A stretch of DNA of 64,000 bases from Shinella sp. CPCC 101442 (lineage in GTDB: Bacteria > Pseudomonadota > Alphaproteobacteria > Rhizobiales > Rhizobiaceae): the NCBI RefSeq assembly GCF_024704725.1, contig NZ_JALIQS010000006.1, positions 62,001-126,000 on the forward strand, written 5' to 3'. Position 1 is the first letter of the stretch. The number at the start of each line of letters is the position of its first letter. Shown here piece after piece: positions 25,783 to 35,152 of the stretch. Under the pieces are notes generated by a model. That model ran no database searches and had not been told where the DNA came from. It worked only from the letters and a program-made list of their open reading frames with translations. A program made the position numbers and the translations under genes.

Positions 25783-26997
25783 ATGGGCGGAAGACGGATC
25801 GGGATCGTTGGCGGCGGGCCGGCCGGGCTGATGGCGGCAGAGGTTCTGTCGGCGCACGGCCATGCCGTGACCGTGCTGGAGGCGATGCCGACCATCGGCC
25901 GAAAATTCCTGCTTGCCGGCAAGTCGGGCCTCAACATCACCCATGCCGAGCCATTTTCGCGCTTCGTTACCCGCTTCGGTGCGGCGAACGGGCGGCTGCG
26001 TGCGGCGCTGGATGCCTTCACGCCCGATGATCTCAAGGCCTGGGCGGAGGCTCTCGGCACGGAAACCTTCGTCGGCACGTCCGGCCGCGTCTTTCCCAAG
26101 GTCATGAAGGCGTCGCCGCTGCTGCGCGCCTGGCGCGCGCGGTTGGAAAAGCAGAATGTCGATATCCGCGTGCGGCATCGCTGGACGGGCTTTGCCGAAG
26201 GCGGACTGCGGGTCGAGACGCCGGATGGCGAGGCGGTGATGGCTTTCGACGCCGTGCTGCTGGCGCTCGGTGGGGCAAGCTGGCCGCGGCTCGGGTCGGA
26301 TGCGGCCTGGGTGAGTGCGTTGGTGGAGAAAGGTGTCGGGATCGCGCCGTTCCGCCCGGCCAATTGCGGCTTCGACGTCGAATGGTCGACCGGCTTCGTC
26401 GAAAAATTTGCGGGCGCGCCGGTGAAGGGCGTCACGGCGCAGTCAGCGGCCGGCACGATATCAGGCGAGTTCGTTGTTTCGAAAACCGGCATCGAGGGCA
26501 GCCTGGTCTATGCCCATGCGGCGGCGTTGCGCGATGATCTGGAACAGAAGGGGGCTGCGACGCTCCTCCTGGATCTCGCACCCGGGCGCAGCGCCGAACG
26601 GCTGGCGACGGATTTTGCCCGACAGGGCGGCAAGGCGAGCTTTTCCACTCGGTTGCGCAAGGGGACGGGGCTCGACGGCGTCAAGGCGGCTCTGCTGCGC
26701 GAGTGCATGGCCGATGTTTCCGGTTTGGCGCCGCAGGCGCTGGCGGCCGCGGTGAAGGCCTTGCCGGTTCGCCTCCTGCGCCCGCGGCCGATTGCCGAGG
26801 CGATCTCGTCGGCCGGAGGGGTTCGCTTCGCCGCGATCGGCGAGGATTATGGGCTGACCGCGCTGCCGGGCGTCTTTGCCGCTGGCGAGATGCTCGACTG
26901 GGAGGCCCCGACGGGCGGCTATCTGCTGACGGCCTGCCTTGCGACCGGCCGCGCGGCTGCGGATGGCATCGATCGCTGGCTGTCCAAAAGAGCCTGA
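25783..26997 (+). CDS. BaiN/HI0933-like (TIGR03862) flavoprotein
   Basis: A 404-residue NAD(P)/FAD-dependent oxidoreductase. The N-terminal Rossmann motif is [19 protein letters not shown]. The family stretch [19 protein letters not shown] (about 38-56) follows, then [14 protein letters not shown] (about 157-170). The C-terminal FAD motif is [30 protein letters not shown] 25783 has a purine-rich site upstream and gives the usual family N-terminus; ATG 25750 is possible. Some relatives reduce bile-acid intermediates, but the role in rhizobia is unknown. Its end is 7 bp from the convergent IclR gene. Confidence 0.9.
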   Translation: MGGRRIGIVGGGPAGLMAAEVLSAHGHAVTVLEAMPTIGRKFLLAGKSGLNITHAEPFSRFVTRFGAANGRLRAALDAFTPDDLKAWAEALGTETFVGTSGRVFPKVMKASPLLRAWRARLEKQNVDIRVRHRWTGFAEGGLRVETPDGEAVMAFDAVLLALGGASWPRLGSDAAWVSALVEKGVGIAPFRPANCGFDVEWSTGFVEKFAGAPVKGVTAQSAAGTISGEFVVSKTGIEGSLVYAHAAALRDDLEQKGAATLLLDLAPGRSAERLATDFARQGGKASFSTRLRKGTGLDGVKAALLRECMADVSGLAPQALAAAVKALPVRLLRPRPIAEAISSAGGVRFAAIGEDYGLTALPGVFAAGEMLDWEAPTGGYLLTACLATGRAAADGIDRWLSKRA

Positions 26998-27004
26998 GCC
27001 TTTT

Positions 27005-27790
27005 TCAGGCCCGCCTCGACTGAAGCGGCGCATGGCTGAGACGGCGGGCGGCGTCCTTCAGGCAGTCGAGATAGCGGTCGCGGTTGGCAAGCCCATCGTC
27101 ACGCGGGGCGACAAGGCAGAGCGTTGCGGCGGCATGGCCCGCATCGCCCATGACAGGCACGGCGAAGCAGTGCGTAAAGCTGTCGACGATGCTGTTGAAG
27201 GTGAAGTGACCGTCCCGTTCGGTATCCCGCACTTCGGTGAGGAACGCAGCCGGATCCAGCCATTCGCCGCTCGGCAACTGAAAATCCTGTTGCGGAATGA
27301 AGGCGAGGATTTCCTCGTTGGTCATATGCGCGACGAGCAGGCGGCCGGACGCCGTCCACGGGATCGGCACCGACTGGCCGATATCCGTCGAGATGCGGAA
27401 GGGGCGGGCGCCCTCGCGCATGCGCACGACCGTGTATTTGTTGCCGTCGAGCATGCAGAACTGTGCGGTTTCGCGCGTTTCGTCGGCCAGCCGTTCCAGT
27501 GCTGCCTCGCATTCGCGGGTGAAATCGAAATGGTTCTCATAGGCCGCGCCGAGAAAGTAGAGCTTGCGTCCGAGATAGACGCGGCCCTCGCCGCCGGTGA
27601 ATTCCAGGATGCCGTTGCGCAAAAGAAGGTTCACCAGTTCGTAGACCGATGAGCGCGGCGCGCCGATCTGGGCTGCGATCTCGTTCGGCTTCAGCGCCTG
27701 GCGCTTCTGGCGCAGGAAGTCGAGGATCTCGAAGGCGCGATCCAGCCCGCGTGCGCGCTTTCCCGCCGCTTCGTCCAGACCTGCATCCAT
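27005..27790 (-). CDS. IclR-family transcriptional regulator of the adjacent catabolic locus
   Basis: A 261-residue protein. The N-terminal winged helix is at about 12-75 (RAFEILDFLRQKRQALKPNEIAAQIGAPRSSVYELVNLLL, outline only), and the effector domain at about 90-255 contains TASGRLLVAHMTNEEI and FAVPVMGDAGHAAATLCL. ATG at 27790 follows AGGAAGGAA; longer starts are not supported. It is divergent from the ABC-transporter operon and most likely controls it. A 26-bp motif in the divergent region recurs at the promoter of the gene at 36179, which suggests both are targets. The effector is unknown. Confidence 0.92.
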   Translation of the reverse strand: MDAGLDEAAGKRARGLDRAFEILDFLRQKRQALKPNEIAAQIGAPRSSVYELVNLLLRNGILEFTGGEGRVYLGRKLYFLGAAYENHFDFTRECEAALERLADETRETAQFCMLDGNKYTVVRMREGARPFRISTDIGQSVPIPWTASGRLLVAHMTNEEILAFIPQQDFQLPSGEWLDPAAFLTEVRDTERDGHFTFNSIVDSFTHCFAVPVMGDAGHAAATLCLVAPRDDGLANRDRYLDCLKDAARRLSHAPLQSRRA

Positions 27791-27935
27791 CGTCGTTCCT
27801 TCCTGCCTTCGTTGCGTCAAGCTTCTCACGCCGGGCACGCCCGCTGTCAATGTGGCCGGTCTCAACCGCCAACGAAATTTCAGCACCCCTCTTGCGGGGC
27901 GGAAAATTCCGCATAAGATTGCGGCGTCCGGTATT

Positions 27936-27961
27936 TAGATCATGTGTACATTATATTGGAC
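27936..27961 (+). promoter_or_regulatory. Candidate IclR operator, copy 1
   Basis: A 26-bp site with core CATGTGT in the divergent IclR/binding-protein region, 52 bp before the binding-protein ATG. It matches the site at 37394-37419 at 20 of 26 positions. It also covers a TATATT that could be the -10 of the operon. Confidence 0.5.
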
Positions 27962-28013
27962 GAAAACGGATGGCAAGCCCGTACCTGCTGCCGCACACAA
28001 AAGGGGATCGACA

Positions 28014-29084
28014 ATGAAGACTTTTGAAAACAACCCGTCCGCCTCGCTGCGCAGCCGCCTCCTCGCGGGCGCCGCCGTCGCTGCAACCCTGCTCGTCTTT
28101 TCCGCCGGCACGGCGTCCGCCGCGGCCAATTGCATCAAGGGCGACCGCAAGGCGCCCTACACGGTCGGCTGGGCGAACATCTACTCGGTGCCGACCTGGA
28201 TGAAGCAGACGGAAGGCACGATTGCCGCCGAAGTCGAGGAGCTGAAGAAAGCCGGCCTCGTGAAGGACCTGATGATCACGGACGCGCAGGGCAATGCCCA
28301 GACGCAGATCCAGCACATCCAGTCGATGATCGACGCCAATGTCGACGCCATCGTCGTCATCGCCGGCTCGTCCAACGCGCTCGATCGCGTGATTTCCGAT
28401 GCCTGCGACAAGGGCATCGCCGTCGTGAACTTCGACAGCCTCGTCAACACCGACAAGGTGACGGCGAAGATCAACACCGATTCCGCCGAATGGGGCGCAG
28501 GCGCTGCCAAGTGGCTTTCCGACCAGCTCGGCGGCAAGGGCAAGATCATCGTCATGAACGGCCCGGCCGGCATTTCCGTCAGCGACGACCGCCGCAAGGG
28601 CGCACAGCCGGTGCTCGACGCCAATCCGGGTCTCGAAATCATCACGGAGACCAACACCGAATACAACGCTGCCCCCGCGCAGGAGGCGATGACCAGCCTG
28701 CTCTTCGCCAATCCGGAAATCGACGGCGTGCTGTCGCTCGGTGGCGCGATTTCGGCCGGCTCCGTCATGGCCTTCGACCGCCAGGGCCGCGAGCAGGTGC
28801 CGGTGACGGGTGAAAACGCCCGCCAGTTCCTGGAGCTGTGGAAGGAAAAGGGCCTGAAGGGCTGGGCCACCATGCAGCCGAACTGGCTCGGCGCGCTCTC
28901 GGTCTATACGGCCGTGCAGGCGCTGGAAGGCAAGGATGTTCCCGCCTTCATCAAGGTGCCGCTGCCCGTCATCGACGACAGCACGATCGACAGCTACCTT
29001 GCGCGTGCGGAAAACTTCCCGGCCGATGGCTACATCTACTCGGATTACGACAAGGCGCTTTTCGACAAGCTGCTTGCCCAGTAA
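28014..29084 (+). CDS. Periplasmic substrate-binding protein of a CUT2-type ABC importer
   Basis: A 356-residue exported protein. The signal peptide is at about 1-38 (LLAGAAVAATLLVFSAGTASA), followed by a two-lobed Peripla_BP_4 fold: PYTVGWANIYSVPTWMKQTEG, DAIVVIAGSSNALDRVI, KGKIIVMNGPAGISVSDDR and EIDGVLSLGGAISAGSVMAFD (about residues 50-280). ATG 28014 has AAGGGGA upstream. Relatives carry ribose, xylose, inositol or similar polyols; the ligand here is not clear. It is the first gene of an eight-gene operon, so its expression should be highest. Confidence 0.93.
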   Translation: MKTFENNPSASLRSRLLAGAAVAATLLVFSAGTASAAANCIKGDRKAPYTVGWANIYSVPTWMKQTEGTIAAEVEELKKAGLVKDLMITDAQGNAQTQIQHIQSMIDANVDAIVVIAGSSNALDRVISDACDKGIAVVNFDSLVNTDKVTAKINTDSAEWGAGAAKWLSDQLGGKGKIIVMNGPAGISVSDDRRKGAQPVLDANPGLEIITETNTEYNAAPAQEAMTSLLFANPEIDGVLSLGGAISAGSVMAFDRQGREQVPVTGENARQFLELWKEKGLKGWATMQPNWLGALSVYTAVQALEGKDVPAFIKVPLPVIDDSTIDSYLARAENFPADGYIYSDYDKALFDKLLAQ

Positions 29085-29104
29085 TCCGCATGAAGGATGC
29101 CGTC

Positions 29105-30613
29105 ATGACGGACCAAAAACCCCTGCTGGAAGCCCGGCAGGTGTTCAAGGGATTTTTCGGCAATCCCGTTCTGAAGGGCGTCGATATCGCCCTTCACCCG
29201 GGCAGGGTGCATGCCCTGCTCGGGGAGAACGGTGCGGGAAAATCCACGCTGATCAACCTTCTCTCCGGCGCGCTTCAGCCGGATAGCGGCACGATTGCCG
29301 TCGATGGCCGGCCGGTCGGGCGTTTCAGCCCGGCCGCCGCCCGCGCGGCAGGCATCGCCGTGGTGCAGCAGGAGCTCAGCCTTACCGCGGATCTGTCGAT
29401 CGCCGAAAATATCGGCCTCGGTGCTTTCCCGCGTCGCTTCGGTCTCATCGATTATGCCGAACTGCATCGCGGCGTGCGAGACGTCTGCGGCATGGTCGGC
29501 CTCACCGAGCCGCTCGACATGCCCGTGGCGGATCTGGCCCTCGGGCGCCGCCAGATGGTGGAGATCGCCAAGGCGCTCTACCGCAAGCCGCGCGTGCTCA
29601 TCCTCGACGAGCCGACCTCATCGCTTTCGGCGCATGAGGCCGGCATTCTCGCCGATGTCATCGAGACGCTGCGCGATCGCGGCACCGCACTCCTCTACAT
29701 TTCGCATCGTCTCAACGAGGTGCAGGCGCTCTGCTCGCATGTCACCGTTCTCAAGGACGGCGGTGTGACGGCGGACCAGTCGCTGTCGGGCATCGATGGC
29801 GAGGGGCTGGTGCGTCTGATGGTCGGCCGCGAGACGGGCGATCTCTTTCCGCCGCGTGCTACCGCAAATCCCGGTGCATTGCGCATCGGCGCCGAAGGTT
29901 TTTCCGCCGGTCTCGTGCGTGACATCGCTTTCCGTGGCCATGCCGGCGAGATCGTCGGCATCGGTGGCCTGGTGGGACAGGGACAGGAAGACCTGCTGCT
30001 CGGCCTCTACGGCGCCATTCCCGCCAAGGCCGCGAAGGCCGAAGTCTCCGGCAGGCCGGGCCTGCCTGCCGATGTCGGCGCGGCGAATGCCGCCGGTCTC
30101 GTCTATGTGCCGGCCGACCGCAAGCATGAGGGGCTGGTCCTTCCCCATTCCATCGCATCAAACCTCATTCTGCCCTCGCTCGGCCGCCTTGCCCGCAACG
30201 GTTTTCGCGATCGTACGGCCGAGGGAGGGCTGATCGCGGATCTGGCCCGCCGTCTCACCATCAAGGGCGATGTCGCAAGACCAGTCCAGGCGCTTTCGGG
30301 CGGCAACCAGCAGAAGGTAGCGCTGGCGAAATGGCTGCCGCTCGACCCCTCGGTGCTGCTGCTCAACGACCCCACGCGTGGCGTCGACATCGAGACCAAG
30401 CGTGAAATCTACCTGATGCTGCGCGGCTTTGCCGCCGAAGGCCGTCTCGTCATCATCGCCAGCTCCGATACGCCGGAGCTCGTGCATCTTTGCGACCGCG
30501 TCGTGGTGCTGCGCGAGGGCGCGGTCGCCGCCGAGCTTTCCGGTGAAGCGATCAGCGAAGAGGCCATCGTCGGCGCGGCCATGGGCGTCGACAGAAAGGG
30601 AGCGGCCGCATGA
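29105..30613 (+). CDS. CUT2-type ABC importer ATPase with two NBDs (RbsA/XylG-like)
   Basis: A 502-residue protein with fused ABC domains. Domain 1: Walker A GENGAGKST (about 42-50), signature LALGRRQMVEIAKAL and LILDEPTSSLS. Domain 2 (about 255-495) has no intact Walker A: the position reads GGLVGQGQED, as is normal for RbsA-type proteins. It has the signature LSGGNQQKVALAKWL and LNDPTRGVD in place of DEPTRGVD. ATG 29105 is preferred because AAGGA is 8 nt upstream; ATG 29090 lacks a site. It overlaps the first permease gene by 4 bp. Confidence 0.94.
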   Translation: MTDQKPLLEARQVFKGFFGNPVLKGVDIALHPGRVHALLGENGAGKSTLINLLSGALQPDSGTIAVDGRPVGRFSPAAARAAGIAVVQQELSLTADLSIAENIGLGAFPRRFGLIDYAELHRGVRDVCGMVGLTEPLDMPVADLALGRRQMVEIAKALYRKPRVLILDEPTSSLSAHEAGILADVIETLRDRGTALLYISHRLNEVQALCSHVTVLKDGGVTADQSLSGIDGEGLVRLMVGRETGDLFPPRATANPGALRIGAEGFSAGLVRDIAFRGHAGEIVGIGGLVGQGQEDLLLGLYGAIPAKAAKAEVSGRPGLPADVGAANAAGLVYVPADRKHEGLVLPHSIASNLILPSLGRLARNGFRDRTAEGGLIADLARRLTIKGDVARPVQALSGGNQQKVALAKWLPLDPSVLLLNDPTRGVDIETKREIYLMLRGFAAEGRLVIIASSDTPELVHLCDRVVVLREGAVAAELSGEAISEEAIVGAAMGVDRKGAAA

Positions 30614-31575
30614 GTTCCGTTTCGTCGCCAACCTGGCTCTACGGTGCCATCCAGCGCCGCCGCAACCGTGGCCTCGGCGGTCTCTATCTCGTCGTCGCCG
30701 CCTTCCTCGTTCTCTATGTCGTGCTCTTTCCGGGCATTCTCTCGGTCGGCGGCTTTTCCAAGTTCACGCAGAACTGGTTCCCGCTCGCCCTCGTGACCAT
30801 GGCGCAGGCCTTGCTGATGCTGAATGGCGGTATCACGCTGGCCATCGGCCCGCTCGTCAGCCTCGGTGCCGTCATCGCGGCGACGACGATGGAAAGCGTG
30901 TTCGGTGTGCCCGGTGGCATCGTCGCCGTCGCCTTCACCGGTCTTGCCATCGGCGCGGTCATCGGGGCGATCGTCGCGCATCTGCGGCTTCCGGCCATCA
31001 TCGTCACGCTTGCTGGTTCCTTCATCATCACGGGCGTCGCGCTCATCCTGTTGCCACGTCCCGGCGGTTTCATTCCCGACTGGCTGTCGAACACGCTTGC
31101 CGGCCACACGCCCGTCGCCTTCCTGCTGCTCGTCGTCGTGCTGCTTTTGTGGAAGGCATTCCTGGCGACGCCGCTTGGGCTCGGCATCTATGCGGCGGGC
31201 GACAATCCCGTCGGCGCCTTCCGCTCGGGCGTGCGGGTCGAGCGGGCAAAGATCGCCGCTTTCGCGCTCTCCGGCCTGCTTACGGCGCTGGCCGGCCTCT
31301 TCGTCGCGGCACAGACGGGGTCTGGCGATCCCGTCATCGGCGCGCCCTTCACGCTGAATTCCATCGCCGCGGCGGTGCTTGGCGGCGTCGGCTTCCTCGG
31401 CGGCAAGGGCACGATGCGCGGAGCGATCTGCGGCAGCCTTCTCCTTTCGGTCATGATCAACGTGATGTTCTTCCTCGGTTTTCCGCCGGTCGCGCAATAT
31501 CTGGCGCAAGGCCTGATCATCGTCGGCGCCGTCGCGGTGCCGGAGCTTCTGAAGTCGTGGAGGGCTAGACGATGA
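30610..31575 (+). CDS. CUT2-type ABC importer permease 1
   Basis: A 321-residue inner-membrane protein of the BPD_transp_2 family with about 8-10 hydrophobic segments. Family marks are LMLNGGITLAIGPLVSLGAV (about 76-95), FALSGLLTALAGLFVAA and LGGVGFLGGKGTMRGAICG (about 256-275). ATGA overlaps on both sides (ATPase upstream, permease 2 downstream) show tight coupling. It pairs with the next gene as a heterodimeric channel. Confidence 0.94.
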   Translation: MSSVSSPTWLYGAIQRRRNRGLGGLYLVVAAFLVLYVVLFPGILSVGGFSKFTQNWFPLALVTMAQALLMLNGGITLAIGPLVSLGAVIAATTMESVFGVPGGIVAVAFTGLAIGAVIGAIVAHLRLPAIIVTLAGSFIITGVALILLPRPGGFIPDWLSNTLAGHTPVAFLLLVVVLLLWKAFLATPLGLGIYAAGDNPVGAFRSGVRVERAKIAAFALSGLLTALAGLFVAAQTGSGDPVIGAPFTLNSIAAAVLGGVGFLGGKGTMRGAICGSLLLSVMINVMFFLGFPPVAQYLAQGLIIVGAVAVPELLKSWRARR

Positions 31576-32513
31576 ATGCCGTGAAAACCATCTTCCGCAA
31601 TCCGCCACTGCTGACCTTCGTGCTGGTGGCGCTCGTCTGGCTGGTCGCCAGCCTCACGCTGCGCGGTTTTGGCGCCTACGGGCACCTGCGTTACCTGCTG
31701 GAGCTCGCCGCCGTCATCGGCATCGCCGCCGCCGGCCAGACTCTCGTCATCCTGATGGGCGGTATCGATCTCTCGGTTGGCGCGGTCATAACCGTCACGG
31801 CGATCCTCCTGCCGCTGATCTCGCCGGCCTGGGATCCGACTGGCCTCGTCGGCATCGCGTCGGCACTTGCGATCGCAACCGGTATCGGTTTCCTCAACGG
31901 CGCGGGGGCGGCCTATCTCCGTGTCCCGCCGATCATCATGACGCTGGCCATGGCGACATTCCTCCAGGGCCTGCTCGTCATCGTCGCCGGCGGCAGCGCC
32001 GTCACCGTCAGCAACCCGGCGGTCATTCTGCTCGGTCAGTCCCGGCCGCTCGGCATTCCCTCCGGCGTCCTGCTCTGGCTCGCCGTTTCGGCCGTCGTGC
32101 TCGTTCTCATCCACCGCATGCCGATCGGCGCGCGTTTTCTCGCCATCGGCGCCAATCCACTCGCCGCCCGCCTTTCCGGTGTCAGCCTCCCGCGCAACAC
32201 GCTGATCCTTTATGCGCTCTCGGGCTTCTTCGCGGGACTTGCCGGCATTCTGGTTCTGGGCATGAACCGGCAGGGCTATGTCGGCATCGGCGATCCCTAC
32301 CTGCTGACGTCGATTGCCGCCGTCGTGCTCGGCGGTACGTCCATCCTCGGCGGACGCGGCACCTATGCCGGCACCATTCCGGGCGCCATCCTGCTCGTCA
32401 CGACGACGGCGCTGATCACCGTCGTCAATGCCTCGCCCGGCTGGCGCTCCATCATGTTCGGAACGCTGATCCTCGCGCTCCTCCTCATTTCCGGCCGAGA
32501 GGCGCGGCGATGA
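31572..32513 (+). CDS. CUT2-type ABC importer permease 2
   Basis: A 313-residue BPD_transp_2 family membrane protein: GQTLVILMGGIDLSVGAVIT at about 56-75, PPIIMTLAMATFLQGLLVIV, YALSGFFAGLAGILVLGM and VLGGTSILGGRGTYAGTIPG. Motif order equals permease 1, from which it is clearly diverged. It overlaps permease 1 and the amidohydrolase by 4 bp each. With the preceding three genes it completes the importer. Confidence 0.94.
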   Translation: MNAVKTIFRNPPLLTFVLVALVWLVASLTLRGFGAYGHLRYLLELAAVIGIAAAGQTLVILMGGIDLSVGAVITVTAILLPLISPAWDPTGLVGIASALAIATGIGFLNGAGAAYLRVPPIIMTLAMATFLQGLLVIVAGGSAVTVSNPAVILLGQSRPLGIPSGVLLWLAVSAVVLVLIHRMPIGARFLAIGANPLAARLSGVSLPRNTLILYALSGFFAGLAGILVLGMNRQGYVGIGDPYLLTSIAAVVLGGTSILGGRGTYAGTIPGAILLVTTTALITVVNASPGWRSIMFGTLILALLLISGREARR

Positions 32514-33466
32514 CGGGGCGCTACAGCGGAGCGGTCATCGATCCGCACCACCATCTCTGGGACCTCTCGCTCGGCCGGCACCCCTGGCTGGAAAAGGCGC
32601 GGGCGACCGGTGGCGAGATGGTCTATGGCAGCCTCGCGCCGATCCTGCGGGATTATGGCGTGGAAGACTATCGCAGGGATGTCGCGAACCAGAACATCGT
32701 CGCCACCGTGCATGTCGAAGCCGGCTGGTCGGACGCCCATCCGCTGGAGGAAAGCCGTTGGCTTGAAGGCCTCGACCGCAGCACCGGCATAGCAAGGCGC
32801 TATGTCGCGCGTGTCCCGCTCGACAGTCCGGATGCCGCGCGCCGGCTTGAGGCGGAGGCGGCGAACCCCAATGTCGTCGGTATCCGCGATATCGTCAGCT
32901 GGCATCCGGATCCGTCGAAAAGCTTTGCGCCGCGTGCTCATCGCATGGCCGATCCGGACTGGCGCGCGGGTTTTGCCGAGCTTTCCCGTCACGGGCTCGT
33001 CTTCGACCTCATGCTCTATCCCCCGCAGATGGGCGAGGCGCTGGACCTCGTGCGCGCCTTTCCCGAAACGCTCTTCGTGCTCAATCACGGCGGCAGCCCC
33101 GCCGACCGCAGCGAAACCGGCATGGCGCTCTGGCGTAGCGGCCTTCGCGTACTGGGTCGCGAGCCGAATGTGCGGCTGAAAATCTCCGACCTCGTCGCCT
33201 ATGACAATGACTGGACGCCGGAAAGCCTGGCGCCTGTCATCGAGCATTGTCTCGATTGTTTCGGCCCTTCGCGCGCGATGTTCGCCAGCGATTTCCCCGT
33301 TGCCGGCCTGCATGCCTCGTTCGACGAAATCTACGACGTCTTCCGCGGGCTGGCGGCCGTTCTTTCGCTCGACGAACAGCAAGCGCTGTTCTTCACGACC
33401 GCCAATGAAACCTACCGTCTCGAACTGGCCGAGCCAGTCCCGGCCAAGGGGGAAATGCATGTCTGA
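32510..33466 (+). CDS. Amidohydrolase_2 family metal-dependent hydrolase (COG3618-like)
   Basis: A 318-residue TIM-barrel hydrolase, related to L-fuconolactonase and 2-pyrone-4,6-dicarboxylate lactonase. Metal and catalytic motifs are VIDPHHHLWDL (about 10-20), VATVHVEAGW, FVLNHGGSP (His, about 195) and FASDFPVAGL (Asp, about 264). Such enzymes usually open lactones or cleave amides. In this operon it should act on the imported compound after entry into the cytoplasm. It overlaps permease 2 by 4 bp and the PLP enzyme by 8 bp. Confidence 0.9.
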   Translation: MTGRYSGAVIDPHHHLWDLSLGRHPWLEKARATGGEMVYGSLAPILRDYGVEDYRRDVANQNIVATVHVEAGWSDAHPLEESRWLEGLDRSTGIARRYVARVPLDSPDAARRLEAEAANPNVVGIRDIVSWHPDPSKSFAPRAHRMADPDWRAGFAELSRHGLVFDLMLYPPQMGEALDLVRAFPETLFVLNHGGSPADRSETGMALWRSGLRVLGREPNVRLKISDLVAYDNDWTPESLAPVIEHCLDCFGPSRAMFASDFPVAGLHASFDEIYDVFRGLAAVLSLDEQQALFFTTANETYRLELAEPVPAKGEMHV

Positions 33467-34763
33467 CCTTCATGCCGCCGATATCCTGATCGACGACCGC
33501 ATCCGTGGCTTTCCGCCCGGCCGTGCGGCGCTGCCGCTCGAGGCGATCGGCGGGCAGGGCTGGAAGCCCTTTGATGGAAAAATGGCGCTGCCGCTGATTT
33601 CGCTCGACCAGGCGGCTTTTGCCGGCAATGTCGAGGCGATGATGGCCTATGTGAAGAGCCATGGCATCGAAATCGCTCCTCATGCCAAGACACCCATGTC
33701 GGCTGCGCTGTCCGGTGCGCTGCTGGCCGCCGGTGCCTGGGGCACGACGGTCGCCGATATCCGTCAGGCCGCCGTGCTGTTGAAAGCCGGCCAACGCCGG
33801 TTGATCCTCGCCAACGAGATCGGTGGCCCCGCCGCTGCCCGCCGGCTGGCGGCCCTGCTGTCCGGCTATGGGGACGCGGAGATGCATATCTTCGTCGACT
33901 CCGTTCCTCTCGCGGAAGCCCTGCGCGATGCCTGGCAGTCCCGCAGGGACCTGCCGTCGCTGGGGCTGATGGTGGAACTCGGTGCCGGACGCGCCGGTGC
34001 GCGCAACGTCGAGGATGCTGAGAAGATTCTCGACGTCATCCTCGCCTCGGAAACATCCACCTTCAAGCTCACCGGCATCGCCGCCTATGAAGGCGCGGCC
34101 GCGACGGCAAATGCGGCGGAAACACTTGCCCGGATCGACGGGTTGATGGGCCTGACGGCGGCGTTCCTGCCGCATGTCCGCGCCCGGATCGGCAACGCGC
34201 GGCCGCTCCTCGTGACGGCCGGCGGCTCGGTCTTCTTCGACCGTGTGGTTGCCGGCCTCTCCGCCGCCATCGACGCCGATCCCGATTGCCGGCTCGTCCT
34301 GCGCAGCGGGGCGATCTTCTTCCACGATCACGGTGTTTACGAACGCGGCCTTGCCGGTCTCGATGCGCGCGACGGTTTTCGTATCGGCCGGGATGTTCGG
34401 TCCGCGTCGCGAGATTTCACGCCGGCGCTCCGGGTCTGGGCGGAAGTCCTTTCGCTGCCGGAGCCGGGTCTCGCCATCTGCGGCATGGGAATGCGCGACG
34501 TCGCGATCGACCAGGACCTGCCGCGCCCGCTGGCGCTCTATCGGGACGGTGCGCCGCTTGGCGATTTCAGGGCCGCGTCCGTGCTGCGTCTCAACGACCA
34601 GCATGCCTTCATGGCAATTCCTGCCGGTGCCGGTGTGGCTGTCGGCGATGTCGTCGAATTCGGCATCTCGCATCCCTGCACCTGCCTCGACCGGCACGCC
34701 ATCCTCTACGGCCTTCGTCCCGACCACACGGTCACGACGGCCTATCTCACCAGCTTCGGCTGA
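33459..34763 (+). CDS. DSD1-type PLP enzyme (D-serine dehydratase-like, fold type III)
   Basis: A 434-residue alanine-racemase-fold enzyme. The PLP-lysine motif is IAPHAKTPMSA (about residue 70), with LPLISLDQAAFAGNVEAMMAYV before it. LVTAGGSVFF and the C-terminal metal site SHPCTCLDRH follow. The His-x-Cys arrangement is that of D-serine dehydratase; D-threonine aldolase has His-x-Asp. I therefore favour a zinc/PLP D-hydroxyamino acid dehydratase, which would release an enamine/imine. The RidA protein encoded next is well suited to hydrolyse it. ATG 33459 overlaps the amidohydrolase end by 8 bp. Confidence 0.86.
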   Translation: MSDLHAADILIDDRIRGFPPGRAALPLEAIGGQGWKPFDGKMALPLISLDQAAFAGNVEAMMAYVKSHGIEIAPHAKTPMSAALSGALLAAGAWGTTVADIRQAAVLLKAGQRRLILANEIGGPAAARRLAALLSGYGDAEMHIFVDSVPLAEALRDAWQSRRDLPSLGLMVELGAGRAGARNVEDAEKILDVILASETSTFKLTGIAAYEGAAATANAAETLARIDGLMGLTAAFLPHVRARIGNARPLLVTAGGSVFFDRVVAGLSAAIDADPDCRLVLRSGAIFFHDHGVYERGLAGLDARDGFRIGRDVRSASRDFTPALRVWAEVLSLPEPGLAICGMGMRDVAIDQDLPRPLALYRDGAPLGDFRAASVLRLNDQHAFMAIPAGAGVAVGDVVEFGISHPCTCLDRHAILYGLRPDHTVTTAYLTSFG

Positions 34764-34798
34764 TTTATCCTCCCAAGGCAAGAAAAGGAAAACACTCC

Positions 34799-35143
34799 AT
34801 GATCCAGCGTTACCAGAAGGGTTCGCGCATGAGCCAGGCCGTCAGCTACGGCGGGCTCGTCTACATCGCCGGCCAGGTCGCGGAAGACCGCAAGGCCGGC
34901 ATCGAAGGTCAGACGGGCGACGTGCTGGGCAAGATCGACGCCCTCCTGAAGGAAGCCGGCACGGATCGCTCGAAGCTGCTCGCCGTCAACGTTTTCCTGC
35001 CTGCCATCGTCGATTTCGACGCGATGAACGGTGTCTACGATGCCTGGATCGATCCGGTAAACCCGCCGGCCCGCGCCTGCGTCGAGGCCCGCCTTGCCGA
35101 TCCGGACCTGCGCGTCGAGATGACCGCCGTCGCGGCACTTTAA
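34799..35143 (+). CDS. RidA-family (YjgF/YER057c/UK114) protein
   Basis: A 114-residue protein. RidA proteins hydrolyse reactive 2-aminoacrylate-type enamines and imines to ketoacids. Visible marks are SQAVSYGGLVYIAGQVAED (about 12-30), LLAVNVFLPAIVDFDAMN, and PPARACVEARLADPDLRVEM at the C-terminal end, with the Arg and Glu of the active-site cleft. It lies directly after the PLP dehydratase-like gene (35 bp), so its natural substrate is probably the product of that enzyme. Confidence 0.93.
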   Translation: MIQRYQKGSRMSQAVSYGGLVYIAGQVAEDRKAGIEGQTGDVLGKIDALLKEAGTDRSKLLAVNVFLPAIVDFDAMNGVYDAWIDPVNPPARACVEARLADPDLRVEMTAVAAL

Positions 35144-35152
35144 GGAGCGGCC

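Noticed and set aside
33459-34763. D-threonine aldolase
   Set aside because: The metal motif is His-Pro-Cys rather than the His-x-Asp of D-threonine aldolases, so the D-serine dehydratase-like call is preferred.
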